Of a stretch of 64,000 nucleotides of DNA, positions 37,901 to 45,251 are shown piece after piece; position 1 is the stretch's first letter; every line of letters starts with the position of its first letter. The notes under the pieces are model-generated. The model had not been told where the DNA came from and did no database searches. It worked only from the letters and a program-made list of their open reading frames with translations. The position numbers were made by a program, and so were the translations under genes. Where the stretch lies: positions 12,223,283-12,287,282 of the forward strand of contig OX463784.1 of NCBI GenBank assembly GCA_949825025.1, in the 5' to 3' direction. This stretch comes from Siphlonurus alternatus. Its lineage: Eukaryota; Arthropoda; Insecta; Ephemeroptera; Siphlonuridae.

Positions 37901-40900
37901 AATATATACATTTAAAAACATTGAAATTAGTAAATTAACTTTTTTTTTTTAGAATACGGCAAAAATATTAAAGAAACAAAAACATCATCGATGGTAGCTT
38001 CGGTTATAAAAAAAAAATCAAAGTTTTCATTGATTTTTAATAAAATAATACTGGATTGATAATTTTAGGAATCATATAAAACTTTGAATCATGTTTCTGG
38101 AGTGTTAATTTTGAACTTCAAAATTTATCTGCCACGCCCCTTTTTTTAGAAAAAATCGCGCCTGCGGCGGGCTGTACGGGGGGCACGGCCCCCCGGACTC
38201 CCCTTTGGCATTTTATTCTCGTCGTTTTCAATGCGCATGACTATGTAGTAAGGTCACCGATCGCCACTGGTTATGAGGTCGTGATAATGCATGACAAATA
38301 AAAGGATGTGGGAGCTAAAACTGTCACTAAATTCAAATTAAATTTTCAATAATGTAGAATTGCTATTTTTATGACAATACATTACTTGAAGAAATTAGTA
38401 AAGAGAACCATTATTTCTCAATTCAAGAAAACACGTTGGTTATTTATTATTAATTAAAAAGTAAAGAACGGTATACAACACCCATATTAGCCAAAGGTGA
38501 TCTCACCTTATGAATATGCTAATGATCATCCTTAGATAATAAGCATTTTCTTGAGTTTTTTAATCATTATTCTTTTATATTACACAAGTAAAAAGCATTT
38601 ATTTTTTAACACATACACTAAATTAATAAGTTCCATACTTTATACGAAATATATAAAAGTGATATTTCTGTGCTTCATATTTTTTAAATATAATTCTGTA
38701 GCTACTGTAATAGATATATTTCACTAATAATTGTGATACCAAAACATGCATTTTTCTACGATGTATCAACACAGTAACACAAGACTAATGATAGTTCACT
38801 GAGTAACTTACTAATCTAAAGTACAAAGATACTATTTAGACACGCTTTCATTCACGCACGACAGAGGTATGGAATTAGGTTTGGACAGAAAGAAAGGAAT
38901 CTCTGTATCAAACAACACTTTAGGACGGGGCAGGTAAAGCTAAACGTACATATACACTTACACAACTGATCATAATTATGCAGCAATTCTAACACAAGAA
39001 TTTACATGACATGGAGAAATAAAAGAAGTAAAATTTATTGGAATAAATTAATGTAAATAGTTTTAACTTTTAAGACGCTCTTTTTGTTTAAAAAATCTGA
39101 ATTACTATTTTTTATATACCTTATTTTAGGATAAAACTACTGTATACAGTAGTTAGCTATCTGATTTTTATTATTATTTCCCTTTGTACACAGTGTGTAT
39201 TTGGCAGGATAATTTTACAGATTCATAGTATACCAATTAATAAATTATCTTAAATTTGGATGGAATCACATGAACTTTACCAAACTGAAGTATTGTATAA
39301 AAACTTCTAATTTATAAGCAGTACGAGTTTAGTAAACTCAAATATGAAAAGCAGTCACAGAAAGATAAAGATAGGGAAAATCAATCAATAACTTTAACAG
39401 AAGTGATATCACGCTAAATGTTCTCTAGATTGGCTCTGTTGCTGCATACATCTGACTTTCTTTAATATGTTGATACGATAAGAAAAGCAATAAAAAAAAT
39501 ATGTATGAATTTTATGAACCAGACCATTGAACAGTCTTTAGATGTTAATGAGCAGAGAAATAGTATGCTACATATAAACGATATGCTCTACTGTAGATAG
39601 TTTGGTGAACAAGACTTTAATAATTCTAGTGTATTGAAAACACAGTAAAAAAAATAATAATAATATAAAAAAAGACATAATATATTCAATATTTTTCGCA
39701 AATATGTACTATTATTATTCAGAAAAATAGTTTTATATTTTCACTTACTCATTATATAATCTATCAAAGTTACAATTTTGTCGTCTCTCTAAAAAGATCC
39801 TTGGCATAATTTGCTCACATTTCTATGATGAGTGGACATTAGATATGAGTGAGAAAGAAGGGGGAACTGGTTGGGACATGTCAAGGTCAAGCACTGGCTC
39901 TCAGCATGCTACTAATGCACCAAACACTATCAAAGAGAAGACGTTTTATTTCTTCATGATCTCAAATTCAGTGCAAAAAAAATGTTTATTTTATATATAT
40001 ATTTTATAGGAATTTGTCATTACAAAAAACACAGTGAAAGTATTTCTATAGACTTAGACAAAGTGTAAACATGAAAATTAATTAACATTAACAAAAATAT
40101 GCCTCATTTAAGTAAAAACACAACAAAATTAAGAAATAAATAAATATAAAAAAAGAATAAAAACAAACTGTGTTCATTTAAAAATAAATTATAGTTGTGC
40201 AATAGTTTATTCTCCAAGCTTTGAACTAACTGAATAAATTATAGTTGTGCAATAGTTTATTCTCCAAGCTTTGAACTAACTGATGCTGTTTTCAAGATGC
40301 ACATTTTCACCACTAGTTTACTATGGACTTTTCGAGCAATGAAAACACTAAATATATTTTACAACCAAAAAGGAATATGGAGTAGGTTCATGAAAGTCAT
40401 AAAAAAGGTTAAGGACGAAAGGAAGTTTGTTTTTTAGGCGTATTTAAGAGATTTGATATTCATGTGTAACATAACTGATGGTGGAGTAAAGTACCAGGGA
40501 GAAGAGAGAGGAGGATATAGAGATGAAATAAAAAAGCATGGGGGGAAGAGAGGGAGGTAAGACATGATATGGGGTACACACAAAGAACTTGGCACCAATT
40601 CTAGCCTAGAATTTGTAATCTAGTCCCAAATTGAAGTACTAAATCCAGTCTCAAAATTGGTTCCAAGTGTTTTGTGAATATTTTATGCTTGGTACTCACG
40701 AAGCCTGGTCGTGTTGCTTGGTGCTTGCCAGCTGTCTGGCACTCTCCTCCATACGTCGTAACAACAAAACACGTTGGGTAAGGTTACGAAAGTGCATCTC
40801 CTGTACCATCGCACTCAACCGCTGGCTAGCCTCATTGCGAGTCTGCAAAAAATACCAACCAGTGGTGTCAATCCCTATTATGAACAACTAATATAAATAG

Positions 40901-43900
40901 AAATAATAAAGTGAGCTAAAAAATTGAAAAGAAATTGATCAACAAAAATTTACTCTTGACCGAGTCAATCCTTTATGAAGTTCTTTCGTCTCAACATAAA
41001 ATATATTTTTACTACAATCTATTGATCATAATTACTGTATATGCATTTTGTAACGACTACTTTAAAATTCATTACTTGTTTTAAGTTACAAACAGGTTAT
41101 AAATAAGTAATCTTCTATTTTAAGAACAGTAGGGAAAAACTTGAAACAATTTTTTTAAGATTCTAAGGATCCATAAAAGTCAGAAGTTGGTAGTAGTCTA
41201 AAGTCGGTATTACACCATACAATTTTTCCTTGCAAGAAAATTGTATGCGAAATTGCGGAAAATTGTATGCAAAATTGTATCATGTAATACCGGCTTTAAC
41301 CAGTAGTAGTGATTCATGGAATGTGGCTGTATCTCAACTCCTTAATTATTGTGATAAAAATTAAATTCTTTTTTCAATACCCCCCTGCCCTTTTCCAATA
41401 GCAAATTATAAAAAAAATGTTTAATTTTTTCCCTTAATTAACATAAATGCTGCACCTGAAAACACCTAGACTCAAATTCGACTAACGAGAAAGTGGGAAT
41501 ACTTACAATGACGAGAAGAACCCCTCTGTCGGGAACGTATCGACACACGGCAGCCTTGATGACCTTAATGAACTCTGAGTGTGCTCCTTCCATCTTAGCA
41601 CTGCAACACAATCACCACACAGGTTAATAAACAAAACTCGACTTAAGAAAACTACCTAGCAGTACTATCAAAAAAGTAAACAATTTGTACTGTAGTTTAA
41701 TTAAAGAAAGGCATTTACTATCGAAACCAAAAAGGTGTGCCCCTCTCCTTATGGAACTTGTATGCTATTCAGGGGCACACCTTTTTGGTTCTGATAGTAG
41801 TAAGTAATATGGAATAGTCTGCTGAAATAAAAATAACTAAATTATTGTTAAGTTGATATACAATTAAAATTTTATTTTACAAATGTAATAAAGCCTAAGA
41901 ATACAACTGGGATATCTAAACCCTGCATCAAAAATGAAGAAATGTTAGTAAAATGTGAAAACTGCTAAGCCTCTAAATCTGGCACAACAGAAAAAAAGGC
42001 ACCCACAAAAGCAGTTACCAGAGAAGTTATTTTATCACACCTCTTTTAGTCTAAAAAATTTTATCCTAAATTTCTATCTCACTACATAGCGCTCCCTACT
42101 AGGACAGCATTCACTAGAGAGAGTGACACTTACTCTTCCCTAAGGTCCTCTGGTACAGGAATCTCAAACTTAAAGAACGTATTTGCGTCTATGGGAGGGG
42201 CGGGGTTCTTAGGTCGCAGATCTTCTTCGTTTACTATCTCCGTGTAAGAGCTCTCGCCCCAGCCAATGTACTCCACAACGATGAACCCGCCCTTCATCAT
42301 CTGCAAAAACACACAAACAACAGTCAGTCCACGCCTTTACCTGTAGATATAACTTTGATGGAATATATTTTTAATAAGTTTTAACAACAATTTTAATTAA
42401 ATTTTCTGTGCATATCCTGGGTAAAAATGTATCCATGATACTCTCAACTTTTAAGATTGAAGTGTTCTTTAGGAAATTTGGTGTTTAAGTCAACAAAAGT
42501 AGGACAGTACGTTGACACTGATGGAGAACTTGCCTTGATGTTGACGCGCCACCAGCCACACTCCTCCTGGGAGTTTGACCTTGAGAACACCTCCGCCTCC
42601 TGGGCCTCGCTCAGCTCGGGTCTGGGCGTACCCTCAGGTCGCGGTGGGGGCGGCAGGCGAACCTGTGAGAATGGGAACCTCGACTCTGGCTGCCAGCTGA
42701 GGGGAAACACAAATATAACTATCAAATACCAACCACTTGACATTGAGTTTAACAATAATTACAGCATGTTTAAGTTTTATTTACAGTATTGTACCATGAT
42801 TCTATTTATATAAGTTTGGAGATAGATCCTACAAAATTAAAATGAAATTTAAAACAATACATTCAGTTAATGTCCGAAAATTTTGCTGAACAGATGGCTA
42901 TTTTCTTTCTACTACATATATTACCATTTTCTAGGGCTTGATATTTATAAAAGATATTGAACTATAAATTGTTGAACTTGAAAGATAAACAATACTTACT
43001 CATTTTCAAAGGCAACCAAAACTTCATCTTCAAAAACATCTGTGATATAGGCCTGCAGACAAACAGAAACATTTCATTGATTTAGATATTTTTAACTATA
43101 GCTCTCACAAATCAACATTGTTGATGTTTCATGCCATAGCCTGATATATCATGATTTTAAATATTTAAAGACCAATGAAAACTATGGATTGGATTGATTG
43201 AATTTCCTTGAAGCCTGTATGAATAAGGTAGCACAGCAGGCAGTCATATGTAGGCTAATCATAGACACCACACTCTTTTTTTTTCGAGGTAATTTTTCAC
43301 ACATTGTGGTATGAAATATTGATGATAACATGAAGTATTAACAAATGGAATTGAAACTCTCCCCTTTTACCTTATTACAGATGCACTTTAGCCATTAAAC
43401 AGCAATCTGATATTACTCAAATTAATCACTCAGGTAGAATCCCCCATTTTTTCACTTGTTTTAATGCAAGTAAAAATAGCTCCAGCTCCTTTCAGAGAGT
43501 AAAATTAACTGCACTATAATTGTTTTCAGTTATCAGCTTCATATAGATATCCTTGTCAAGCAATATATTATATTAAATTGAAGCAAATAATATCTAGTGT
43601 CATGTGTCTTAAAGTGCACTGATAAAATTTGAAAGTTTTAATTAACTTAATTATGTATGTATCTTACTGTAGTGCATGCATACTTAGTTATTTACAATAA
43701 TACTTTCCTTAGAAACGGTTCTTAGAATATGAAATGCATGTTACTAATATCGAGTACGCATATGTGATGTGCCTGAATGTATGCATATGCAGGTATATGT
43801 ACACACATTCTGTGCTATTCTGCAAAAATCTATACTAAATTTTCTAGAATATTGACTTCTACAATAGTATTGTATATGAAATTAATATATTAAACCCTAT

Positions 43901-44781
43901 AATATCTTCAGAGTATTAAATGTTTTGTTTGCATCTTGGTAATTTACCTATTCCTGTCAAGATCTTATCAAACTTATCTTTATCATAATTATAATGCATG
44001 GCATTTTGCTTAACACTTGGCTATAATATTATGAGATATATTATGCACTTTTACAGTTAATAGAATGAACTTGTGTTTAGAGCGTTTTATATATCATGGA
44101 TTTATAATTATTGTAAGTAAAAATTTATAACTGCAAGGTAAAAAAAAAATATTTGTAATCAAAATTCATTAAAACCTTCAGCCTAGTCTAGAAATGCTGA
44201 ATGTTAATGAAACAAAATTTGATTGGAATTTGCCCATTATGAGCCACATTTCACAGACAGATATTTCTGATGATGAATTGAATTAATGGCATTGTAATTA
44301 CCTACAAAGCAAAAGGTTTAAAAATATGTAATCGTCGCAACTGTGAATGATTTTCATGAACAATGGGCTTGGCCATTTAAAATTGATGAAGGTTAGGGAA
44401 GAATAAGTTTGCAATGACTTTTATGTGAAAGTTCACCGCTTCAAACAATTTATATTACAGCAATAAGATGTAAGGATGTCAACATAAGTATAATTAAGTT
44501 ACAGATTAGTCAAAAAATGAAAATTATTATCAATAAATAGAAAATACGGGCAGAGCACATGGATTCACGCCCTGTCAAAACGCAGAGACAGGGCGTAGCA
44601 AAACCGTTCATATTTTCAACACCTTTACATTTATTGTTATTAAATAACTTGAACATAGCGTGGAAATGTGTCAGCATGCTTTGAATATGCTTTTTGTATA
44701 GATTAAAATTGTACTTAAAGTGATACAGACCTTATAATAGGCCCCATTATCGCCGCATACTTCCACCTCTACGTCTTCCAT
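18250..44781 (-). CDS. Fmr1: Fragile X messenger ribonucleoprotein (FMR1/FXR single insect orthologue), complete
   Basis: An RNA-binding translational regulator that works with ribosomes, RNP granules and small-RNA factors, mainly in neurons and germ line. Coding exons 5' to 3' (+ coordinates): 44731-44781, 43000-43052, 42534-42696, 42134-42300, 41507-41600, 40700-40842, 36129-36254, 33450-33597, 31415-31552, 24711-24934, 21004-21203, 20180-20314, 19673-19870, 18840-19162, 18250-18294. The sum is 2208 nt, an exact 735-residue frame; optional microexon 28585-28623 adds 13 residues. Domains: tandem Tudor/Agenet (about residues 1-120), KH0 (to about 220), a Ser/His/Gly/Pro-rich insert (224-266), KH1 with GAHG and IQQARK (267-315), KH2 with GKSG and [10 protein letters not shown] (from about 316), a leucine-rich NES-like helix, RGG region (436-502), Gln/Ser/Pro-rich tail ending LVNGTSS. 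The start is the first ATG and gives the family N-terminus MEDVEVEV. Identification is firm. Confidence 0.96.
18840..19162 (-). CDS. Fmr1: FMR1 exon 14 (low-complexity tail)
   Basis: Acceptor CCTGCACAG, donor GTGAGA. 323 nt without a stop in the frame set by exon 13. Encodes a disordered Ser/Pro/Gln/Gly tail with [18 protein letters not shown] and a short Q run. Confidence 0.9.
19305..19580. repeat. Decayed repeat, long variant related to the GAGGCTTCAAGT family
   Basis: Shares AAGCCACCATGTTA, ATTTAGG, the GGTTTGGATAGGACGGTGGG block and the CAGCTGATTTAAAGCCTCC end with 57050-57265 and, in the last 50 bp, with the 4226 and 63584 MITEs. Located in the FMR1 intron between exons 13 and 14. Confidence 0.55.
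19673..19870 (-). CDS. Fmr1: FMR1 exon 13
   Basis: Acceptor CTTGTTGCAG, donor GTGAGA. Encodes [19 protein letters not shown] and a Ser/Gly/Gln-rich segment ending SYSSWSQ. Confidence 0.9.
20180..20314 (-). CDS. Fmr1: FMR1 exon 12
   Basis: Acceptor AATCTTGCAG, donor GTAAGG. Encodes RG/DR-rich sequence and the acidic DDEDSVLDS stretch seen in insect FMRP. Confidence 0.92.
20821..20988. mobile_element. AGTAAAAACTTG MITE (copy 3), beside FMR1 exon 11
   Basis: Inverted ends AGTAAAAACAAATTATTGCG and ATAATAAGTTTTCACT. The internal AAGTCAAGGGACCCAGGAAA matches copies 1 and 2. The right end is 15 bp from exon 11, so it occupies the first part of the downstream intron. Confidence 0.83.
21004..21203 (-). 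CDS. Fmr1: FMR1 exon 11 (RGG box)
   Basis: Acceptor CTGTTTCAG, donor GTAAGG. Encodes [20 protein letters not shown], then [15 protein letters not shown], the G-quadruplex-binding RGG region. A MITE ends 15 bp beyond the exon border. Confidence 0.93.
21369..21420. repeat. (AAAT)n microsatellite
   Basis: About thirteen AAAT units in the FMR1 intron between exons 10 and 11. Confidence 0.9.
21680..21950. other. GC-rich island in FMR1 intron, unidentified
   Basis: A clearly GC-rich block, including CACGGGCGGGCCCGTGGGCC, in very AT-rich intron DNA between FMR1 exons 10 and 11. Both strands have short ORFs (about 90-110 codons) but no recognisable protein, no tRNA or 5S boxes, and no convincing splice pair. 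It may be a diverged transposon piece. Confidence 0.4.
21990..22300. repeat. TA microsatellites and A/T low-complexity tract
   Basis: (TA)n runs at about 21998-22023 and 22156-22178 and irregular A/T sequence up to the SINE head. Confidence 0.85.
22301..22671 (+). mobile_element. SINE with 5S rRNA-derived head (copy 1)
   Basis: The head (22318-22405) reads as 5S rRNA: GGTTCTCGTTAGATCACCGA, AAGTCAAGC, then GGTTAGTACTTGGATGGGTG and ACCG, which covers the internal RNA polymerase III promoter (A box, intermediate element, C box). It then departs from 5S into a unique GC-rich body of about 270 bp ending GGGGTGTATCCTTGT and an A-rich/TA tail. A second copy lies inverted at 59149-59527 with the same head-body junction. 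This is the structure of a SINE3-type (5S-derived) retroposon. Confidence 0.9.
24310..24460 (+). repeat. Interspersed repeat, related to 6275-6450
   Basis: Contains GTTTACAAATACATCATATC, GAATGTCAGTCGG and CTTATCACTCA in the same order as the reverse complement of 6275-6450. Family unknown; about 250 bp from FMR1 exon 10. Confidence 0.6.
24711..24934 (-). CDS. Fmr1: FMR1 exon 10 (end of KH2, NES-like helix)
   Basis: Acceptor GTGTCACAG, donor GTACGT. Encodes [50 protein letters not shown] and the leucine/isoleucine-spaced VIDQQI segment matching the FMRP nuclear-export region. Confidence 0.96.
24935..28584. other. FMR1 intron DNA between candidate exon 9b and exon 10
   Basis: AT-rich. It holds a GA-rich run (about 27145-27170) and a foldback element (27791-28176). 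Immediately downstream (mRNA sense) of exon 9b is a C/CCA-rich stretch (about 28490-28575). No other coding exon was found. Confidence 0.6.
27791..28176. mobile_element. 386-bp foldback element in FMR1 intron
   Basis: Left AAAGGAGGGGAACGGCTTCA and GTTAAGGCGTTCAAAAAGTT pair with inverted copies on the right (AACTTTTTGAACGCCTTAAC; ACCCTCCTTTA). Arms of about 170 bp; no ORF; single copy here. Confidence 0.8.
28585..28623 (-). CDS. Fmr1: Candidate FMR1 microexon 9b inside KH2
   Basis: 39 nt between acceptor TTTTTGTCAG and donor GTAAGT, phase 0 on both sides like the flanking exons. It would insert [13 protein letters not shown] between SGV and VRVKIEG, in KH2 just after the helix that follows the GxxG loop. 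About two thirds GC in an intron that is mostly A/T. Not part of known vertebrate or fly FMRP, so either an alternative exon or a chance pseudo-exon. Confidence 0.5.
29675..29990. mobile_element. Palindromic MITE, GGAGTATTGACCTCAA family (copy 1)
   Basis: Arms start GGAGTATTGACCTCAATTTT and end TTGAGGTCGATACTCC, with ATGGATAGAGGGTGCAAAG in each arm. Centre carries TGACGTCAC motifs on both arms. A second copy with a different centre is at 48370-48668. Confidence 0.85.
31160..31400. repeat. Degenerate 41-42-bp tandem repeat next to FMR1 exon 9
   Basis: GGTGTTTAGACCAATGAAAA recurs at about 31271, 31313 and 31354 (spacing 42 and 41 bp), with weaker units upstream. The array ends about 15 bp from exon 9, so it forms the start of the downstream intron on the - strand. 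Confidence 0.8.
31415..31552 (-). CDS. Fmr1: FMR1 exon 9 (KH2, GxxG loop)
   Basis: Acceptor TGTTACAG, donor GTGAGT. Encodes [39 protein letters not shown], holding the KH2 GxxG loop (GKSG). A 41-42-bp tandem repeat array lies just downstream in the intron. Confidence 0.97.
32060..33046 (+). CDS. Reverse transcriptase C-terminal half of a LINE ORF2
   Basis: The frame opens after a stop at 32057-32059 and reads [18 protein letters not shown] (RT motif before the active site), then the catalytic motif in VYADDMAI (YADD, codons near 32186), SKTKIVKF and FKYLGVTL (thumb-side RT motifs), an RT connection region, and a C-terminal CCHC finger-like [16 protein letters not shown]. These are standard marks of non-LTR reverse transcriptases; the clade (R1/Jockey/CR1-like) cannot be set without alignment. 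No frameshift or stop in 329 codons suggests a young copy, but the missing 5' half makes it non-functional alone. No ATG begins the frame, so it is a fragment rather than a gene. Confidence 0.85.
   Translation, partial: KSNGVLQGGPSSPTLYNFLTHDIIEYLKKFFENEEDVYFLDVYADDMAIMCRDLVKLQQVLNKVVDWSKGNGLTINASKTKIVKFRKGGRLSKTDVMFCNNEKIEFVSNFKYLGVTLQQRGTSFTSHITDRCKAALAASYSISKLPLLSVNTAHKLFHFKIEPVATYGLEIVWPYLKVGDFEILEAIKSRFIKRLFSVSKFSFSRLVYKLIDQDFFVSELQKKYNFPCTPNFNDFMKNRILKASEINPNFYITPAFVNSNWQNCQYKDRHIITRFAMHGFHHRVCTKFVYHETDDNCVCKFCGQKCETYHALSCPKRIYSLAYLANNV
32060..33299 (+). mobile_element. 5'-truncated non-LTR retrotransposon (LINE), open RT fragment
   Basis: Sits in the FMR1 intron in the opposite orientation to FMR1. 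It has an uninterrupted 329-codon ORF (32060-33046), then about 250 bp of AT-rich 3' sequence with AATAAA near 33279 and a short A-rich end. Nothing upstream of 32060 continues the RT frame, so the 5' part (endonuclease and early RT motifs) is missing, as expected from incomplete target-primed reverse transcription. Exact ends and target duplication not determined. Confidence 0.85.
33450..33597 (-). CDS. Fmr1: FMR1 exon 8 (KH1)
   Basis: Acceptor GTTTGTTGCAG, donor GTAAGA. Encodes [29 protein letters not shown] and [10 protein letters not shown]1 with its GxxG loop GAHG. Confidence 0.97.
33866..33990. mobile_element. 125-bp MITE, TAGGTCTGTTTATAAATAC family (copy 2)
   Basis: Same length and ends as 2966-3090 (TAGGTCTGTTTATAAATACA / TGTATTTACAGAGAGACCTA), lying in the FMR1 intron upstream of KH1 exon 8. 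Confidence 0.85.
34193..34585. mobile_element. TTAA-type palindromic MITE (GGGTAAGATAACAC), uninterrupted copy
   Basis: TTAA on both sides (34193-34196 and 34582-34585). Inverted arms GGGTAAGATAACACGAACAA; the full arm is about 190 bp. This is the uninterrupted version of the element at 5023-6187. Confidence 0.9.
34802..34840. repeat. Poly-A tract
   Basis: About 39 consecutive A residues, with a second poly-A run at about 34958-34985. Low-complexity DNA in the FMR1 intron; no retroposon body could be tied to it. Confidence 0.85.
36129..36254 (-). CDS. Fmr1: FMR1 exon 7, in-frame Ser/His/Gly/Pro cassette
   Basis: Acceptor CTTGTCCAG, donor GTAACA. 126 nt, an exact multiple of three, with the same phase on both sides. 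It encodes a low-complexity 42-residue insert ([19 protein letters not shown] ... SAWPPPPP) between KH0 and KH1. Skipping it joins KH0 directly to [10 protein letters not shown] in frame, so it is a likely alternative cassette. GC-rich against an AT-rich intron. Confidence 0.8.
36993..38269. mobile_element. 1277-bp non-autonomous hAT-type element
   Basis: Ends CAGGGGCGATCGGT and ACCGATCGCCACTG (14-bp terminal inverted repeat, one mismatch) and is flanked by a perfect 8-bp target duplication GTTATGAG (36985-36992 and 38270-38277). CAG...CTG ends and 8-bp duplications are hAT hallmarks. No transposase ORF remains. Confidence 0.9.
40184..40283. repeat. 50-bp perfect tandem duplication
   Basis: The unit AATAAATTATAGTTGTGCAA...TTTGAACTAACTG occurs twice head to tail without a visible difference. 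Intronic; probably recent. Confidence 0.9.
40700..40842 (-). CDS. Fmr1: FMR1 exon 6 (end of KH0)
   Basis: Acceptor TTTTTTGCAG, donor GTGAGT. Encodes [20 protein letters not shown] and ESARQLAS, the KH0 C-terminal helices. Confidence 0.95.
41199..41298. mobile_element. 100-bp MITE, TAAAGYC..ATTACAC family (copy 1)
   Basis: TAAAGTCGGTATTACACCAT pairs with the right end ATGTAATACCGGCTTTA. The same ends and CAATTTTTCCTTGCAAGAAA core are at 52488-52650. Confidence 0.8.
41507..41600 (-). CDS. Fmr1: FMR1 exon 5 (KH0)
   Basis: Acceptor GTGTTGCAG, donor GTAAGT. Encodes [20 protein letters not shown] and DRGVLLVI, the start of KH0. Confidence 0.94.
41717..41810. mobile_element. 94-bp hairpin MITE in FMR1 intron 4
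   Basis: ACTATCGAAACCAAAAAGGT and GTGTGCCCCT pair with AGGGGCACACCTTTTTGGTT and CTGATAGT. Arms of about 29 bp around a short loop. It lies between exons 4 and 5, about 120 bp from exon 5. Confidence 0.75.
42134..42300 (-). CDS. Fmr1: FMR1 exon 4 (Tudor 2 to KH0)
   Basis: Acceptor TTTTTGCAG, donor GTAAGT. Encodes [27 protein letters not shown] and [15 protein letters not shown], all colinear with vertebrate FMRP. Confidence 0.95.
42534..42696 (-). CDS. Fmr1: FMR1 exon 3 (Tudor 1-2), GC donor
   Basis: Acceptor CCCCTCAG. Encodes the WQPESRFPF stretch, a Pro-rich segment with [14 protein letters not shown], and [20 protein letters not shown]. The donor is AAG|GCAAGT: the reading frame and homology place the border there, making a GC-AG intron. 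Confidence 0.93.
43000..43052 (-). CDS. Fmr1: FMR1 exon 2 (Tudor 1)
   Basis: Acceptor GTCTGCAG, donor GTAAGT. Encodes [17 protein letters not shown], the first Tudor/Agenet repeat. Confidence 0.94.
43053..44730. other. FMR1 intron 1
   Basis: AT-rich intron with no transposon recognised except a short hairpin (ACGCCCTGTC...GACAGGGCGT, about 44568-44596). No other coding signal. Confidence 0.5.
44731..44781 (-). CDS. Fmr1: FMR1 exon 1 (start codon)
   Basis: ATG at 44781-44779 opens [17 protein letters not shown], the conserved FMRP N-terminus, and ends at donor GTCTGT. It lies 243 bp from the start codon of the divergent VCPKMT gene. Confidence 0.93.
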
Positions 44782-45024
44782 CTTGCAAAATGCTTCTCAA
44801 GAATTTTTTTAACGTAAAAATTTTAACCAATCATAAAATTTCAGTAGTAAAATAATGTGTTTTCATTGGTGGAAAATTTTGCGTTTTATTTTGTGCTGCC
44901 ACCTTTTGAGATTATTTTGAAGCTTTTGTTTTTACGGTGCCGCCTCTATGAAAATAATTTTGAACTATTTTTCTTCTTCTACGCGGGAGGGAGGCGGGAG
45001 CTATGAAAGTTCAGAAAAACAAAT
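44782..45024. promoter_or_regulatory. Bidirectional promoter region FMR1 / VCPKMT
   Basis: Only 243 bp separate the two divergent start codons, so both 5' UTRs and promoters must share it. It has a CCAAT box in each orientation (44827-44831 forward, 44865-44869 reverse), a GC-richer GGGAGGGAGGCGGGAG tract near the VCPKMT side, and no clear TATA box at a suitable distance. Transcription start sites cannot be placed. Confidence 0.65.
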
Positions 45025-45251
45025 ATGGCAGCGTTTACACGGACTTTTGAGCTAGAAAGTGTAAACATTTTGTTAAATATTGATCAAAACATTGAAGGAG
45101 ATGTTAGCTGTGTAGTTTGGGATGCTGCTTTAGTACTTTCTGCTTATATTGATTGTGAAAATAAAATCAATAAAAATTATTTACGTGATAAAAATGTGAT
45201 TGAACTTGGTTCTGGAGTTGGCTGTGTTTCATTGACTGCAGCTTGCTTAGG
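45025..45251 (+). CDS. VCPKMT: VCPKMT exon 1
   Basis: ATG to donor GTATGT; holds VVWDAALVLSAY and SAM motif I. The last codon is split (GG|A). Confidence 0.9.

Larger units (their letters stand above)
36255..40699. other. FMR1 intron between exons 6 and 7
   Basis: 4.4 kb of AT-rich intron containing a hAT-type element (36993-38269) and a 50-bp tandem duplication (40184-40283). No coding exon recognised. Confidence 0.6.
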
